Shown here in pieces: positions 45,311-53,527 of a stretch of DNA of 64,000 nucleotides. Position 1 is the first letter of the stretch; each line of letters begins with the position of its first letter. Position numbers and translations under genes: made by a program. The stretch covers positions 186,001 to 250,000 of the forward strand of contig NZ_PTXL01000005.1 in assembly GCF_004343775.1 (NCBI RefSeq), read 5' to 3'. This DNA comes from Burkholderia sp. SRS-46 (GTDB taxonomy: Bacteria > Pseudomonadota > Gammaproteobacteria > Burkholderiales > Burkholderiaceae). Under the pieces are notes generated by a model. The model searched no databases. It was not told where the DNA came from and saw only the letters and a program-made list of their open reading frames with translations.

Positions 45311-46010
45311 AGTGTCTCCGAGATGCGGGTGGAAAGGGAGCTGGCCGGATGGCCAGTTGAACGGCGCGCGGCTGCGAGGCAGGGTAAACGAATGCCGGTG
45401 GCCCTGCAGCGAAGCGGCGCCGTGTGAAATGAGCGGGCATCGATCGCGATCGCGCCAGGTGCGCTGCGGCGGCGGGGCGGCGTCGTTCCGCTCGCATCCC
45501 GGTCCGCAGCACATCGGCCTGGTGTCTGCGCAACGCTCGGATGAGCGCGGCGCCTGCATCGCCATTGAATCGCAATCGGCGCCGAAAAGCGTGACACGGA
45601 TCAAACGATGTGCGCATCGCGTGTATTCGCGATGCGCGGGACAAGCAAGCGATGCCGGTCGCGTTCATTGCGACGTTGAATCGTGCGGAGCGTGGTGACC
45701 GTGGCGTGGCGAGGGTACGAGCCGCCGGCTGGTTTCGGCAGCACGATGACGAGGCTGGCGGTGCACGTGGGATCGCGACCGACGTTCGACGCTGCAGAAC
45801 GTCTGCTCGTGCAGACGCCGCCGTCATCGCGCGCCAAATCAGTGCGCGACGGCCGGCCGCTTGCTGCACCGTCGTGCATCGATCGGGTGCATCAATCTGC
45901 GATCGAAGGCGATGCCGATCGGCACGCGCATGCGCGCCGTTGCGATCGGCGCGAAGCGACCATGCATTCGCTTCGCGCCGCTGCGCAAACGACTGCTTCA
46001 AACACCGCGA
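45311..46010. other. Intergenic region upstream of usp
   Basis: About 700 bases between usp and the unknown gene at 46011. Several short frames exist, none with a family match or convincing start. A candidate FNR box lies at 45591-45604. The region is GC-rich and otherwise shows nothing that I can identify. Confidence 0.35.
45591..45604. promoter_or_regulatory. Candidate FNR/ANR box
   Basis: GTGAC-ACGG-ATCAA matches TTGAT-N4-ATCAA at 8 of 10 positions; the right half is perfect. It lies about 280 bases before the usp start, far for a direct promoter element, so the target could be usp or an unrecognised transcript. Given the adjacent fnr gene it is worth recording. Confidence 0.3.
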
Positions 46011-46421
46011 TCAACGCGGCGCCGTCGTCAGCTCGATGATCCGTTCCGGCCGACGGGCATGGCCCGGCCAGTGCTCGCGCCCGTGCATCCGGTGCACGAC
46101 GCCGGCCACTTCGTCGCCGACCGGCAGCGGCGCGTCGAAGCCTTTCTCGATCATCACGTAGCCCGCGCGCAGCGCGAGCGCGAGATGGTTGCCGCCGGGC
46201 CGGCTGTCGTATCCGGCGAGGCCGTCGCCGGCTTCGGGCACGGCGTTGTCGAGCGACGCATTGCTCGTCGTGACCTGATCGGGCGAGATCGGTTCGCCGC
46301 GCGCGAGGCGCGCCGCTTCGCGGTTCTTGCCGTCGGTGTCGACGGTGCTGTCGTGGGTATCGTCGTTGTACAGCTCGATGCTGCGCGGATGCGAGGCGCG
46401 CATTTGTGCAGACGATTCCAT
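46011..46421 (-). CDS. Conserved small protein of unknown function
   Basis: 136 residues from the ATG at 46421. Hydrophilic, with repeated acidic and Asn-rich parts (ASLDNAVPEAGDGLAGYDSR, then HLALALRAGYVMIEKGFDAP). It has the look of a Burkholderia-type DUF3005-like protein, but this is recollection rather than a checked match. No membrane segment or signal peptide. Situated in the stress-related part of the window, next to the gap upstream of usp. Function unknown. Confidence 0.55.
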   Translation of the reverse strand: MESSAQMRASHPRSIELYNDDTHDSTVDTDGKNREAARLARGEPISPDQVTTSNASLDNAVPEAGDGLAGYDSRPGGNHLALALRAGYVMIEKGFDAPLPVGDEVAGVVHRMHGREHWPGHARRPERIIELTTAPR

Positions 46422-46700
46422 CGCGAATCTCCTGGCGGCGAAGCGCCCCGGATCGAAGCAAGTCCCGTTCCGGGCATGACGGGAAACGGCGCGCGGGCGA
46501 CCGCCGCAGCCGCGTCGCGTGCACTGATTTGTCATGATTTATTTCAGCTAGAAGATGCGTTTTCTACAGAGTATGATTCTTTTCCGATGAAGCGGCGACA
46601 GGGGACGAAGGATGGCCGCTTCCGCCCGTACCAGGGCGCCGCAACACCCTTAACACACGGGTAGTTAACAAGAAAGCAAGGGACTTGAGGTGGCGGACTC

Positions 46701-46934
46701 ATGCAAGCGACTACTGCCTTCACGCATCGCGGTTATCTATTGAACTGCGCGCCTGCGCGCGCCAGTGACGGTTCGTTCAAGCCCTACGTCGTGATCTCGC
46801 GATCGAGCGACGGGGAGCTTGTCGCCAACCGTTTCTTTCCATCGGAGCTTCAGTTCAATGATGAAGGTTCGGCGATCGCGCATGCCCGCGACTGGGCGGT
46901 GCGCTGGATCGACGCGAGCAGCGTCACGATCTGA
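46701..46934 (+). CDS. Small protein of unknown function
   Basis: 77 residues: FTHRGYLLNCAPARASDGSF, then YVVISRSSDGELVANRFFPS and SAIAHARDWAVRWID. The beta-strand-like alternation and a short helix resemble small conserved Burkholderia proteins. A weak purine-rich stretch (GGACTTGAGG) precedes the start. No family was recognised. Confidence 0.55.
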   Translation: MQATTAFTHRGYLLNCAPARASDGSFKPYVVISRSSDGELVANRFFPSELQFNDEGSAIAHARDWAVRWIDASSVTI

Positions 46935-47066
46935 CGCCCGCTGCCGACGTTAGCCGTCCGGCCGACCCTCCGGGGGCCGCTCGCGGGCGAAAAACGCGGT
47001 AATCTAGCCAAACCGTCACTTTTATTTGCGGCCGTGCGCAGGCAGCGCGGGCCGCCGCATTTGCAT

Positions 47067-47987
47067 ATGTCGAAATCGCCTGCCCGTCACTGGGGCCTCG
47101 AAGAAATCGTTGCCGGCTTGCGCGAGTCGCGCGAGGAACTGCATCGCACCCGCCACCCGCGCGGCATCCGTGAACTGCCGTCCCGGGATGCGATATGCAA
47201 GGTCGTCACCGGCCTGCGCGCGTCGATGTTCCCGACGCATTACGGTGCGCCGGACCTGACCGACGAAAGCGTCGACTATTACGTCGGCCACACGCTGGAG
47301 AGCACGCTGCGCGTGCTGTCCGAGCAGATCCGCCGCGCATTGACGTTCCTGCCCGAACATGTGGACACGCCGCCCGCCGAACTCGATGAACGCGCGTTCG
47401 ATATCGCGCGCGAATTCGGCAAGCAACTGCCGGCGATCCGCGCGCTGCTCGTCAGCGACATCCAGGCTGCGTATGCGGGCGACCCGGCCGCGCAGCACAT
47501 TACGGAAATCCTGCTGTGCTACCCGGGCGTGCTGGCGATGATGCACCACCGCCTCGCGCATGCGCTGCATCGTCTCGGCGTGCCGCTGCTCGCGCGATTC
47601 ATCAATGAAATCGCCCATTCGGCCACCGGCATCGACATCCATCCGGGCGCGCAAATCGGGCCGAGTTTCTTCATCGACCACGGCACCGGCGTGGTGATCG
47701 GCGAGACGGCGATCATCGGCGAGCGCGTGCGTGTTTACCAGGCCGTCACGCTCGGCGCGAAGAGCTTCCCGGCCGATGGCGACGGCGCGCTGGTGAAGGG
47801 CAATGCACGTCACCCGATCGTCGAGGACGACGTGGTGATCTACGCGGGCGCGACGATTCTCGGCCGTGTGACGATCGGGCGCGGCTCGGTGATCGGCGGC
47901 AACGTGTGGCTCACGCACAGCGTGCCGCCGGGCACCAGCGTCGCGCAGAGCAAGGCGCGCGAAGGCGATCGGGCCGAGCGGCCGTAA
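47067..47987 (+). CDS. Serine O-acetyltransferase-like, CysE/EpsC type
   Basis: 306 residues from the ATG at 47067; a GTG at 47034 is in frame but adds an arginine-rich lead. The N-terminal helical part ends in the CysE-type AHALHRLGVPLLARFINEIA. The left-handed beta helix follows: GIDIHPGAQIGPSFFIDHG, GVVIGETAIIGERVRVYQAV, and DDVVIYAGATILGRVTIGRG. The catalytic histidine is in IDIHPGA or FFIDHGTG. This long-N-terminus variant resembles EpsC/SrpH-type serine acetyltransferases. It makes O-acetylserine for cysteine; no cysK neighbour is seen. Confidence 0.84.
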   Translation: MSKSPARHWGLEEIVAGLRESREELHRTRHPRGIRELPSRDAICKVVTGLRASMFPTHYGAPDLTDESVDYYVGHTLESTLRVLSEQIRRALTFLPEHVDTPPAELDERAFDIAREFGKQLPAIRALLVSDIQAAYAGDPAAQHITEILLCYPGVLAMMHHRLAHALHRLGVPLLARFINEIAHSATGIDIHPGAQIGPSFFIDHGTGVVIGETAIIGERVRVYQAVTLGAKSFPADGDGALVKGNARHPIVEDDVVIYAGATILGRVTIGRGSVIGGNVWLTHSVPPGTSVAQSKAREGDRAERP

Positions 47988-48053
47988 CGGCGGCGCGCGC
48001 CGGCATCGCACGGGGCGCAGCCCGTGCGACGCCGGCTTCCCGAGGGTGTCGCG

Positions 48054-48857
48054 TCAGGGCTTGCCGGCCGGCGAACGGTGCTTGTACAGCACGTCCTGAT
48101 CGACGCGGATCAGGTTCTGTCCTGCATCGACGACGAAATCCACGCCGTTGTAGGCGTTGCCCGTCAGCAGCAGGATCGCGCGCGCGACGTCATCGGGCCC
48201 GGCGATGCGCGCGAGCGGCGTCGACGCGCGGCTCGCGTGCTCGAAATCGGCCAGGGTCTGGTCATCGCTCGGCAGCATCAGGCCCGGGAACACCGCGTTC
48301 ACGCGAAGCACCGGCGCGGCCGACAGCGCGAGCATCTGCGTCAGGTTGCCGAGCGCGGCCTTCGCGACCGTGTAGCTGAAGTGGTCGCGATGGAAGTTCT
48401 CCTTGATCTTCTGGTCGATTACGTTCACGACCACGCCCTGCGTGCCGGCTGCGCGCGCCCGTTCGTAGAACGCGCGCGTGAGCAGGATCGGCGCGCGGCA
48501 ATTGACGGCCCAGGCCTGGTCGAACGCGGCGAGGTCGAAGCCCGGGAAGTGGTCCTGCCAGAACACCGATGCGTTGTTGATCAGCACGTCGAGGCGGCCG
48601 AAGCGCGCGTAGACGTCGCCGATCAGCGCATTGACCTGCTCGGCATCCGACAGGTCCGCCTGCAGCGCCACGGCATCCGTCCCGCGCGCGGCGATCGCGT
48701 CGGCGGCCGCGCGTGCCGCGTCGGCCGACCGGTCGAAGTGAATCGCGGTGCGGTAGCCCTGCGCGGCGAAAAACTCGGCGAATGCGCGCCCGGCCCGGCG
48801 CGCGGCGCCGGTCACGAGCACCACCGGCGCATCGGCCGTTTGCTTCGTCGACTCCAT
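48054..48857 (-). CDS. Pteridine reductase-like SDR (FolM type)
   Basis: 267 residues. SDR motifs: VVLVTGAARRAGRAFAEFF (the TGxxxRxG form of pteridine reductases), DVLINNASVFWQD, catalytic Tyr in HFSYTVAKAAL. The RRxG replacing the usual glycines is typical of FolM and pteridine reductase. It follows folE with no gap, in the same operon, which fits reduction of dihydro-monapterin or biopterin. Substrate inferred from context. Confidence 0.82.
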   Translation of the reverse strand: MESTKQTADAPVVLVTGAARRAGRAFAEFFAAQGYRTAIHFDRSADAARAAADAIAARGTDAVALQADLSDAEQVNALIGDVYARFGRLDVLINNASVFWQDHFPGFDLAAFDQAWAVNCRAPILLTRAFYERARAAGTQGVVVNVIDQKIKENFHRDHFSYTVAKAALGNLTQMLALSAAPVLRVNAVFPGLMLPSDDQTLADFEHASRASTPLARIAGPDDVARAILLLTGNAYNGVDFVVDAGQNLIRVDQDVLYKHRSPAGKP

Positions 48858-49487
48858 TTACGTATTCGTCAGGTTCACTGAGGACGGATTCGCGACGATC
48901 GACAGGAATTCGCGCCGCGTCGACGGATCGGTGCGGAACGTGCCGAGCATGCGCGACGTGACCATCTCGACGCCCGGCTTGTGGATGCCGCGTGTCGAGA
49001 TGCACTGGTGCGCGGCTTCGAGGATCACGCCGACGCCTTTCGGCTGCAGCACGTCGAACAGCGTGTCGGCGATCTGCACGGTCATCTTTTCCTGGATCTG
49101 CAGGCGCTTCGCGAACGCATCGACGAGCCGCGCGAGCTTCGAGATCCCGACGACACGATGATTCGGCAGGTACGCGACGTGCGCGCGGCCGATGATCGGC
49201 ACCATGTGGTGCTCGCAATAGCTCTCGAAGCGGATGTCCTTCAGCACGATCATCTCGTCGTAGCCGTCGACCTCGCTGAACGTGCGCGCGAGGATGTCGC
49301 GCGGTTCGAGCTTATAGCCGGAGAAGAACTCCTCGTACGCGCGCACGACGCGCGCGGGCGTGTCGACGAGGCCTTCGCGCGCGGGGTCGTCGCCGGCCCA
49401 GCGCAGCAGGACGCGCACGGCGGCTTCGGCTTCTTCGCGGCTCGGCCGGGACGCGGCCGGTTCGGGCCGCGAGGATTTTTTACCCAT
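48858..49487 (-). CDS. folE: GTP cyclohydrolase I
   Basis: 209 residues. Zinc ligands Cys91 (YCEHHMVP), His94 and Cys162 (AHQCISTRG), plus [21 protein letters not shown] and the substrate loop with TRMLGTFR-like [10 protein letters not shown]. It makes dihydroneopterin triphosphate from GTP. The stop abuts the SDR start, so both are made from one transcript. The assignment is firm. Confidence 0.93.
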   Translation of the reverse strand: MGKKSSRPEPAASRPSREEAEAAVRVLLRWAGDDPAREGLVDTPARVVRAYEEFFSGYKLEPRDILARTFSEVDGYDEMIVLKDIRFESYCEHHMVPIIGRAHVAYLPNHRVVGISKLARLVDAFAKRLQIQEKMTVQIADTLFDVLQPKGVGVILEAAHQCISTRGIHKPGVEMVTSRMLGTFRTDPSTRREFLSIVANPSSVNLTNT

Positions 49488-49586
49488 GTATTCGCTCCAT
49501 CGAGGACGGCCGCCTGCGGCGGCGCAACGGAGAGCATTGTTTCATGCTTTCGGCGCGCGCGTGTCACGAGGCGGCGCCGCGCCCGC

Positions 49587-50513
49587 TCACTTCGGCCACT
49601 CGTCCTGCTCGTCGTTGAACAGCGAGGCCACGACGCCGCGCAGCCACGCGGTGCGCGGATCGTTGTGGAACTTGCGATGCCAGTGCTGCTTCAGGTCGAA
49701 GCGCGGCAGCGCCAGCGGCGGCTCGACCGGCGTGATGAACGCGTGTTCGGCCGCATACGCGTAGCCGATCGCGTGCGGCACCGTCGCGATCAGGTCGGTG
49801 CGGCTCAGGATGAACGGCAGGCTCATGAAGTGCGGCGTCTCGAGCACCGCGCGGCGATGCATCCGCTGCTTCGCGAGGTATTTCTCGAGCACTTCCTGGC
49901 TGCGCCCTTCCGCGCGCACCACCGCGTGGCCGCATGCGAGATATTGCTCGACAGTGAAGGGCCGCGCGCGCTCCAGCGGATGCCCGCGCCGCATCAGGCA
50001 CACGAAGCGGTGCGTGAACAGCCGCTGCTGGAAGAAGTTGTTGCCGTCGAGATCGGGGAAGTAGCCGACCGCGAGATCGAGCGAACCGGCTTCGAGGCCG
50101 CGCCCGATTTCGTCATGCGAGAGCGATACCGAGCGCAGGTTCGCATGCGGCGCGTGCGCCGAGAACGCCTGCAGGAGCCGCGGCAGGAACACGATCTCGC
50201 CGACGTCCGACAGCGCGATCGAGAACGTATGCGTGCTCGCCGCCGGATCGAAGTCGTGCGGCGCGACGAGGCCACGCTCGATCTGCGCGAGCGCGTCGCG
50301 CGCGGCGGGCAGCAGCGCCTGCGCGCGCGGCGTCGGCTCCATCCCGCGCGACGTGCGCACGAACAGCGGATCGCCGAAATAGTCGCGCAGCCGGCCGAGC
50401 GCGGCGCTCACGCGCGGCTGGCTCACGCCGAGCAGGTCGCCGGCGCGGCTCACGTTGCGCGCGTCGTCGAGTGCGACGAGGTAGGGAATCAGGTTCAGAT
50501 CGAGCGCGTCCAT
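49587..50513 (-). CDS. LysR-family regulator divergent from pobA
   Basis: 308 residues from the ATG at 50513; a frame open to 50624 is intergenic. HTH: LIPYLVALDDARNVSRAGDLLGVSQPRVSAALGRL. The effector part has TFSIALSDVGEIVFLPRLLQ and GSLDLAVGYFPDLDG. It faces pobA across about 165 bases that hold a TTCGA-N4-TCGAA dyad and the hairpin leader. It is a natural candidate to control pobA, but pobA activators in other bacteria are often IclR or AraC type. Confidence 0.86.
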   Translation of the reverse strand: MDALDLNLIPYLVALDDARNVSRAGDLLGVSQPRVSAALGRLRDYFGDPLFVRTSRGMEPTPRAQALLPAARDALAQIERGLVAPHDFDPAASTHTFSIALSDVGEIVFLPRLLQAFSAHAPHANLRSVSLSHDEIGRGLEAGSLDLAVGYFPDLDGNNFFQQRLFTHRFVCLMRRGHPLERARPFTVEQYLACGHAVVRAEGRSQEVLEKYLAKQRMHRRAVLETPHFMSLPFILSRTDLIATVPHAIGYAYAAEHAFITPVEPPLALPRFDLKQHWHRKFHNDPRTAWLRGVVASLFNDEQDEWPK

Positions 50514-50594
50514 CACGGCACCAGTATCGGCAAAACGTATACAACATATCTCCTGAATCGCGTTGCCGCATAGTCGGGAAAGCGCTGAAATGTG

Positions 50595-50608
50595 TTCGAC
50601 GATTCGAA
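50595..50608. promoter_or_regulatory. TTCGA dyad between lysR and pobA
   Basis: TTCGACGATTCGAA carries inverted TTCGA/TCGAA halves around CGAT, 70 bases before pobA. It resembles the TTCG/CGAA halves of the site upstream of pcaI. IclR-type PobR/PcaR sites of other bacteria share the GTTCG element. Function inferred. Confidence 0.4.
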
Positions 50609-50626
50609 TTAATGTGCTTTGCACGG

Positions 50627-50660
50627 GGCCCGAGTAAGCGCTGAAGCGCTAACTCGGGCC
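50627..50660 (+). promoter_or_regulatory. Two-tier hairpin in the pobA leader
   Basis: Outer stem of 9 perfect pairs: GGCCCGAGT (50627-50635) with ACTCGGGCC (50652-50660). Inside is a second stem AGCGC/GCGCT (50637-50641 with 50646-50650) closing a TGAA tetraloop, separated by an A-A mismatch. It ends 17 bases before the pobA ATG, just ahead of the ACAGGAGACA ribosome-binding site. The same inner element with a different but paired outer stem precedes pcaK. No run of T follows, so it is not a terminator. Confidence 0.7.
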
Positions 50661-50677
50661 GACACAGGAGACAAACT

Positions 50678-51910
50678 ATGCGTACCCAAGTCGCGATCAT
50701 CGGCGCCGGCCCGTCCGGCCTTCTGCTTTCCCATCTGCTGCGCCTGCAAGGCGTCGATTCCATCCTCGTCGAAGCGCGTTCGCGCGAGTACTGCGAGAAC
50801 CGGATCCGTGCCGGCGTGCTGGAACAGGGCACCGTCGATACGCTGAACGAAGCCGGCCTCGGCGACCGGATGCGCCGCGAGGGGCTCGAGCATCACGGCA
50901 TCGAGCTGCTGTTCGCGGGGCAGCGCCATCGCATCGACCTGACCGGGCTCACCGGTGGGCGCGCGATCACCGTCTACAGCCAGCACGAAGTGGTGCGCGA
51001 CCTGATCGCGGCCGGCGTCGAGCATGACCACCCGATGCATTTCGAGGTCAGCGACGTCGCGCTGCACGACGTCGACGGCGACCAGCCGTTCGTCACCTTC
51101 AAGCACGCCGACGGCCGCGCGGACCGCATCGACTGCGACTACATCGCCGGCTGCGACGGCTTCCACGGCATCGCGCGGCAGACCATTCCCGCCGAACGCC
51201 AGCGCACGTTCGAGCGCGTCTATCCGTACGCGTGGCTCGGCATTCTCGCCGACGCGGCGCCGTCGCTCGACGAACTCGTGTATGCGCACCACGAACGCGG
51301 CTTCGCGCTGTTCTCGATGCGCTCGCCCACCGTCACCCGGCTCTACCTGCAATGCAAGCCGGACGAGAACCTCGACGAATGGTCCGACGCACGGGTCTGG
51401 GACGAGCTGCACACGCGCTTCTCGAACGACACCGGCTGGACGCCGGCCGAGGGCCGCATCACGCAGAAGAGCGTGACGCCGATGCGCAGCTTCGTCTCCG
51501 AGACGATGCAGCATGGCCGCCTGTTCCTGGCCGGCGACGCCGCGCACATCGTGCCGCCGACGGGCGCGAAGGGGATGAACCTCGCGGTGGCCGACGTCCG
51601 CGCACTGGCTCGCGCACTTGGCGCGCGCTACCGCCACGGCGATGCGACGCGGCTCGACGCGTATTCGGCGACCTGCCTCGAACGCGTGTGGCGCGCCGAG
51701 CATTTCTCATACTTCATGACGAACATGCTGCACCCGTCCGCGGACGACACGCCGTTCGTCAACCGCCTGAAAGTAGCCGAACTGAAGTACGTGACGCGCT
51801 CCCGGGCCGCCGCGCAGGCGCTCGCCGAGAACTACGTCGGGCTGCCGTTCGACGACGACGCGGCCCCCGAGGAGTCCCGCCTTGACAACGCGCTGTGCGC
51901 GACTCTATGA
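50678..51910 (+). CDS. pobA: 4-Hydroxybenzoate 3-monooxygenase
   Basis: 410 residues, ribosome-binding site CAGGAGACA. FAD fold: VAIIGAGPSGLLLSHLLRLQ, the DG motif DYIAGCDGFHG, and GDAAHIVPPTGAKGMNLAVA. Tyrosines of the substrate pocket are in the SQHEVV/YAWLG region. It makes protocatechuate from 4-hydroxybenzoate with NADPH and oxygen. The pca genes for the next steps begin 144 bases downstream. Confidence 0.95.
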   Translation: MRTQVAIIGAGPSGLLLSHLLRLQGVDSILVEARSREYCENRIRAGVLEQGTVDTLNEAGLGDRMRREGLEHHGIELLFAGQRHRIDLTGLTGGRAITVYSQHEVVRDLIAAGVEHDHPMHFEVSDVALHDVDGDQPFVTFKHADGRADRIDCDYIAGCDGFHGIARQTIPAERQRTFERVYPYAWLGILADAAPSLDELVYAHHERGFALFSMRSPTVTRLYLQCKPDENLDEWSDARVWDELHTRFSNDTGWTPAEGRITQKSVTPMRSFVSETMQHGRLFLAGDAAHIVPPTGAKGMNLAVADVRALARALGARYRHGDATRLDAYSATCLERVWRAEHFSYFMTNMLHPSADDTPFVNRLKVAELKYVTRSRAAAQALAENYVGLPFDDDAAPEESRLDNALCATL

Positions 51911-51920
51911 TCGGCCAATC

Positions 51921-51954
51921 GTTCGCTAATCGAATCTAGGTTCGTATAGCGAAC
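51921..51954. promoter_or_regulatory. PcaR-like operator upstream of pcaI
   Basis: Two TTCG-N5-CGAA elements at 51922-51934 and 51941-51953 sit 19 bases apart, and the outer parts form an 8-base dyad GTTCGCTA/TAGCGAAC. The IclR-type regulator PcaR binds related GTTCGATAATCGCAC sites in Pseudomonas. It lies 100 bases before the pcaI start. A pcaR gene is not in this window. Confidence 0.6.
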
Positions 51955-52053
51955 AAAGGCCGGGTCCGGATACGGGTCCGGCGCGGCACGCGAGACGCGC
52001 GTGTTCCCTCGACAGGCCGCGCATCGTGCCGCGGGTACGTATCAGGAAGAGAC

Positions 52054-52770
52054 ATGGTCAACAAGATTTTCGAATCGCTTCAGTCGGCGGTCGCCGACGT
52101 TCATGACGGCGCGACGATCATGATCGGCGGCTTCGGCACGGCCGGCATGCCGTCCGAGCTGATCGACGCGCTGATCGAGCAGGGCGCGCGCGACCTGACG
52201 ATCGTCAACAACAACGCGGGCAATGGCGAGACGGGTCTCGCCGCGCTGCTGAAGGCGAAGCGGGTGCGCAAGATCATCTGCTCGTTCCCGCGCCAGGCGG
52301 ATTCGCAGGTGTTCGACGCGCTGTACCGCGCGGGCGAGCTCGAGCTCGAGCTGGTACCGCAGGGCAACCTCGCCGAGCGCATCCGCGCGGCGGGCGCGGG
52401 CATCGGCGGCTTCTTCACGCCGACCGGCTATGGCACGAAGCTCGCCGAAGGCAAGGAAACGCGCGAGATCGACGGCAAGCGCTATGTATTCGAGCAGCCG
52501 ATCCACGCGGATTTCGCGCTGGTGAAGGCGTACAAGGGCGACCGCTGGGGCAACCTCGTGTACCGCAAGACCGCGCGCAATTTCGGGCCGATCATGGCCA
52601 GCGCGGCGAAGGTGTCGATCGTGCAGGTGTCGGAAGTCGTGCCGCTCGGCGGGCTGAACCCGGAACACATCGTGACGCCGGGCATTTTCGTGCAGCGCAT
52701 CGTCGAAGTGCCGCAGGCCGCGCATGCGGCCGAGCTGGCCGCCGAACGCGCCGCGTCCCAAGCCGCCTGA
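52054..52770 (+). CDS. pcaI: 3-Oxoadipate CoA-transferase, alpha subunit
   Basis: 238 residues, start preceded by AGGAAGAGAC. CoA-transferase alpha motifs: VHDGATIMIGGFGTAGMPSE, TIVNNNAGNGETGLAALL and GAGIGGFFTPTGYGT, then GDRWGNLVYRKTARNFGP. With PcaJ it transfers CoA from succinyl-CoA to 3-oxoadipate. First gene of the pca run, behind the PcaR-like dyads. Confidence 0.93.
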   Translation: MVNKIFESLQSAVADVHDGATIMIGGFGTAGMPSELIDALIEQGARDLTIVNNNAGNGETGLAALLKAKRVRKIICSFPRQADSQVFDALYRAGELELELVPQGNLAERIRAAGAGIGGFFTPTGYGTKLAEGKETREIDGKRYVFEQPIHADFALVKAYKGDRWGNLVYRKTARNFGPIMASAAKVSIVQVSEVVPLGGLNPEHIVTPGIFVQRIVEVPQAAHAAELAAERAASQAA

Positions 52771-52789
52771 CCGCCTCGAGAGAACCGAC

Positions 52790-53446
52790 ATGAAACGACT
52801 GACCCGCGATGAAATGGCCAAGCGCGTCGCCCAGGACATTCCCGAAGGCGCGTACGTGAACCTCGGCATCGGCGTGCCGACGCTGGTGGGCAACCACCTC
52901 GATCGAGCCAAGGAAATCTTCCTGCACAGCGAGAACGGCCTGCTCGGCATGGGGCCGGCACCCGTGCCCGGCGAGGAGGACGACGAGCTGATCAACGCCG
53001 GCAAGCAGCACGTGACGCTGCTCACCGGCGGCGCATACTTCCACCACGCCGATTCGTTCGCGATGATGCGCGGCGGCCATCTCGACTACTGCGTGCTCGG
53101 CGCGTTCCAGGTGTCCGCGACGGGCGACCTCGCGAACTGGCACACCGGCGCGCCCGACGCGATTCCGGCGGTCGGCGGCGCGATGGACCTCGCGATCGGC
53201 GCGAAGCAGGTGTTCGTGATGATGGAGCACCTGACCAAGCAGGGCGAGAGCAAGATCGTCGCGCAGTGCTCGTATCCGGTCACGGGCGTGCAGTGCGTGA
53301 GCCGCATCTATACGGACCTGGCCGTGCTCGACGTGACGCGCGACGGCCTCGCGGTGCTCGAGATCTTCACCGACCTGTCGTTCGACGAGCTGCAGAAGCT
53401 GACCGGCGTGCCGCTGATCGACGCGACGCAGAAGGCTGCCGCCTGA
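52790..53446 (+). CDS. pcaJ: 3-Oxoadipate CoA-transferase, beta subunit
   Basis: 218 residues from the ATG at 52790. The catalytic glutamate is in HSENGLLGMGP, preceded by GAYVNLGIGVPTLV. Pairs with PcaI 19 bases upstream. Completes the step before thiolysis to acetyl-CoA and succinyl-CoA. The thiolase pcaF is not here. Confidence 0.93.
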   Translation: MKRLTRDEMAKRVAQDIPEGAYVNLGIGVPTLVGNHLDRAKEIFLHSENGLLGMGPAPVPGEEDDELINAGKQHVTLLTGGAYFHHADSFAMMRGGHLDYCVLGAFQVSATGDLANWHTGAPDAIPAVGGAMDLAIGAKQVFVMMEHLTKQGESKIVAQCSYPVTGVQCVSRIYTDLAVLDVTRDGLAVLEIFTDLSFDELQKLTGVPLIDATQKAAA

Positions 53447-53527
53447 ACCGGATGCCGGCGTGCGCACCCGCGCACGCCGGCGCGCTTCGTTGGACAATAA
53501 GCGCACCCTGTTTCCCGACCTGACGCC

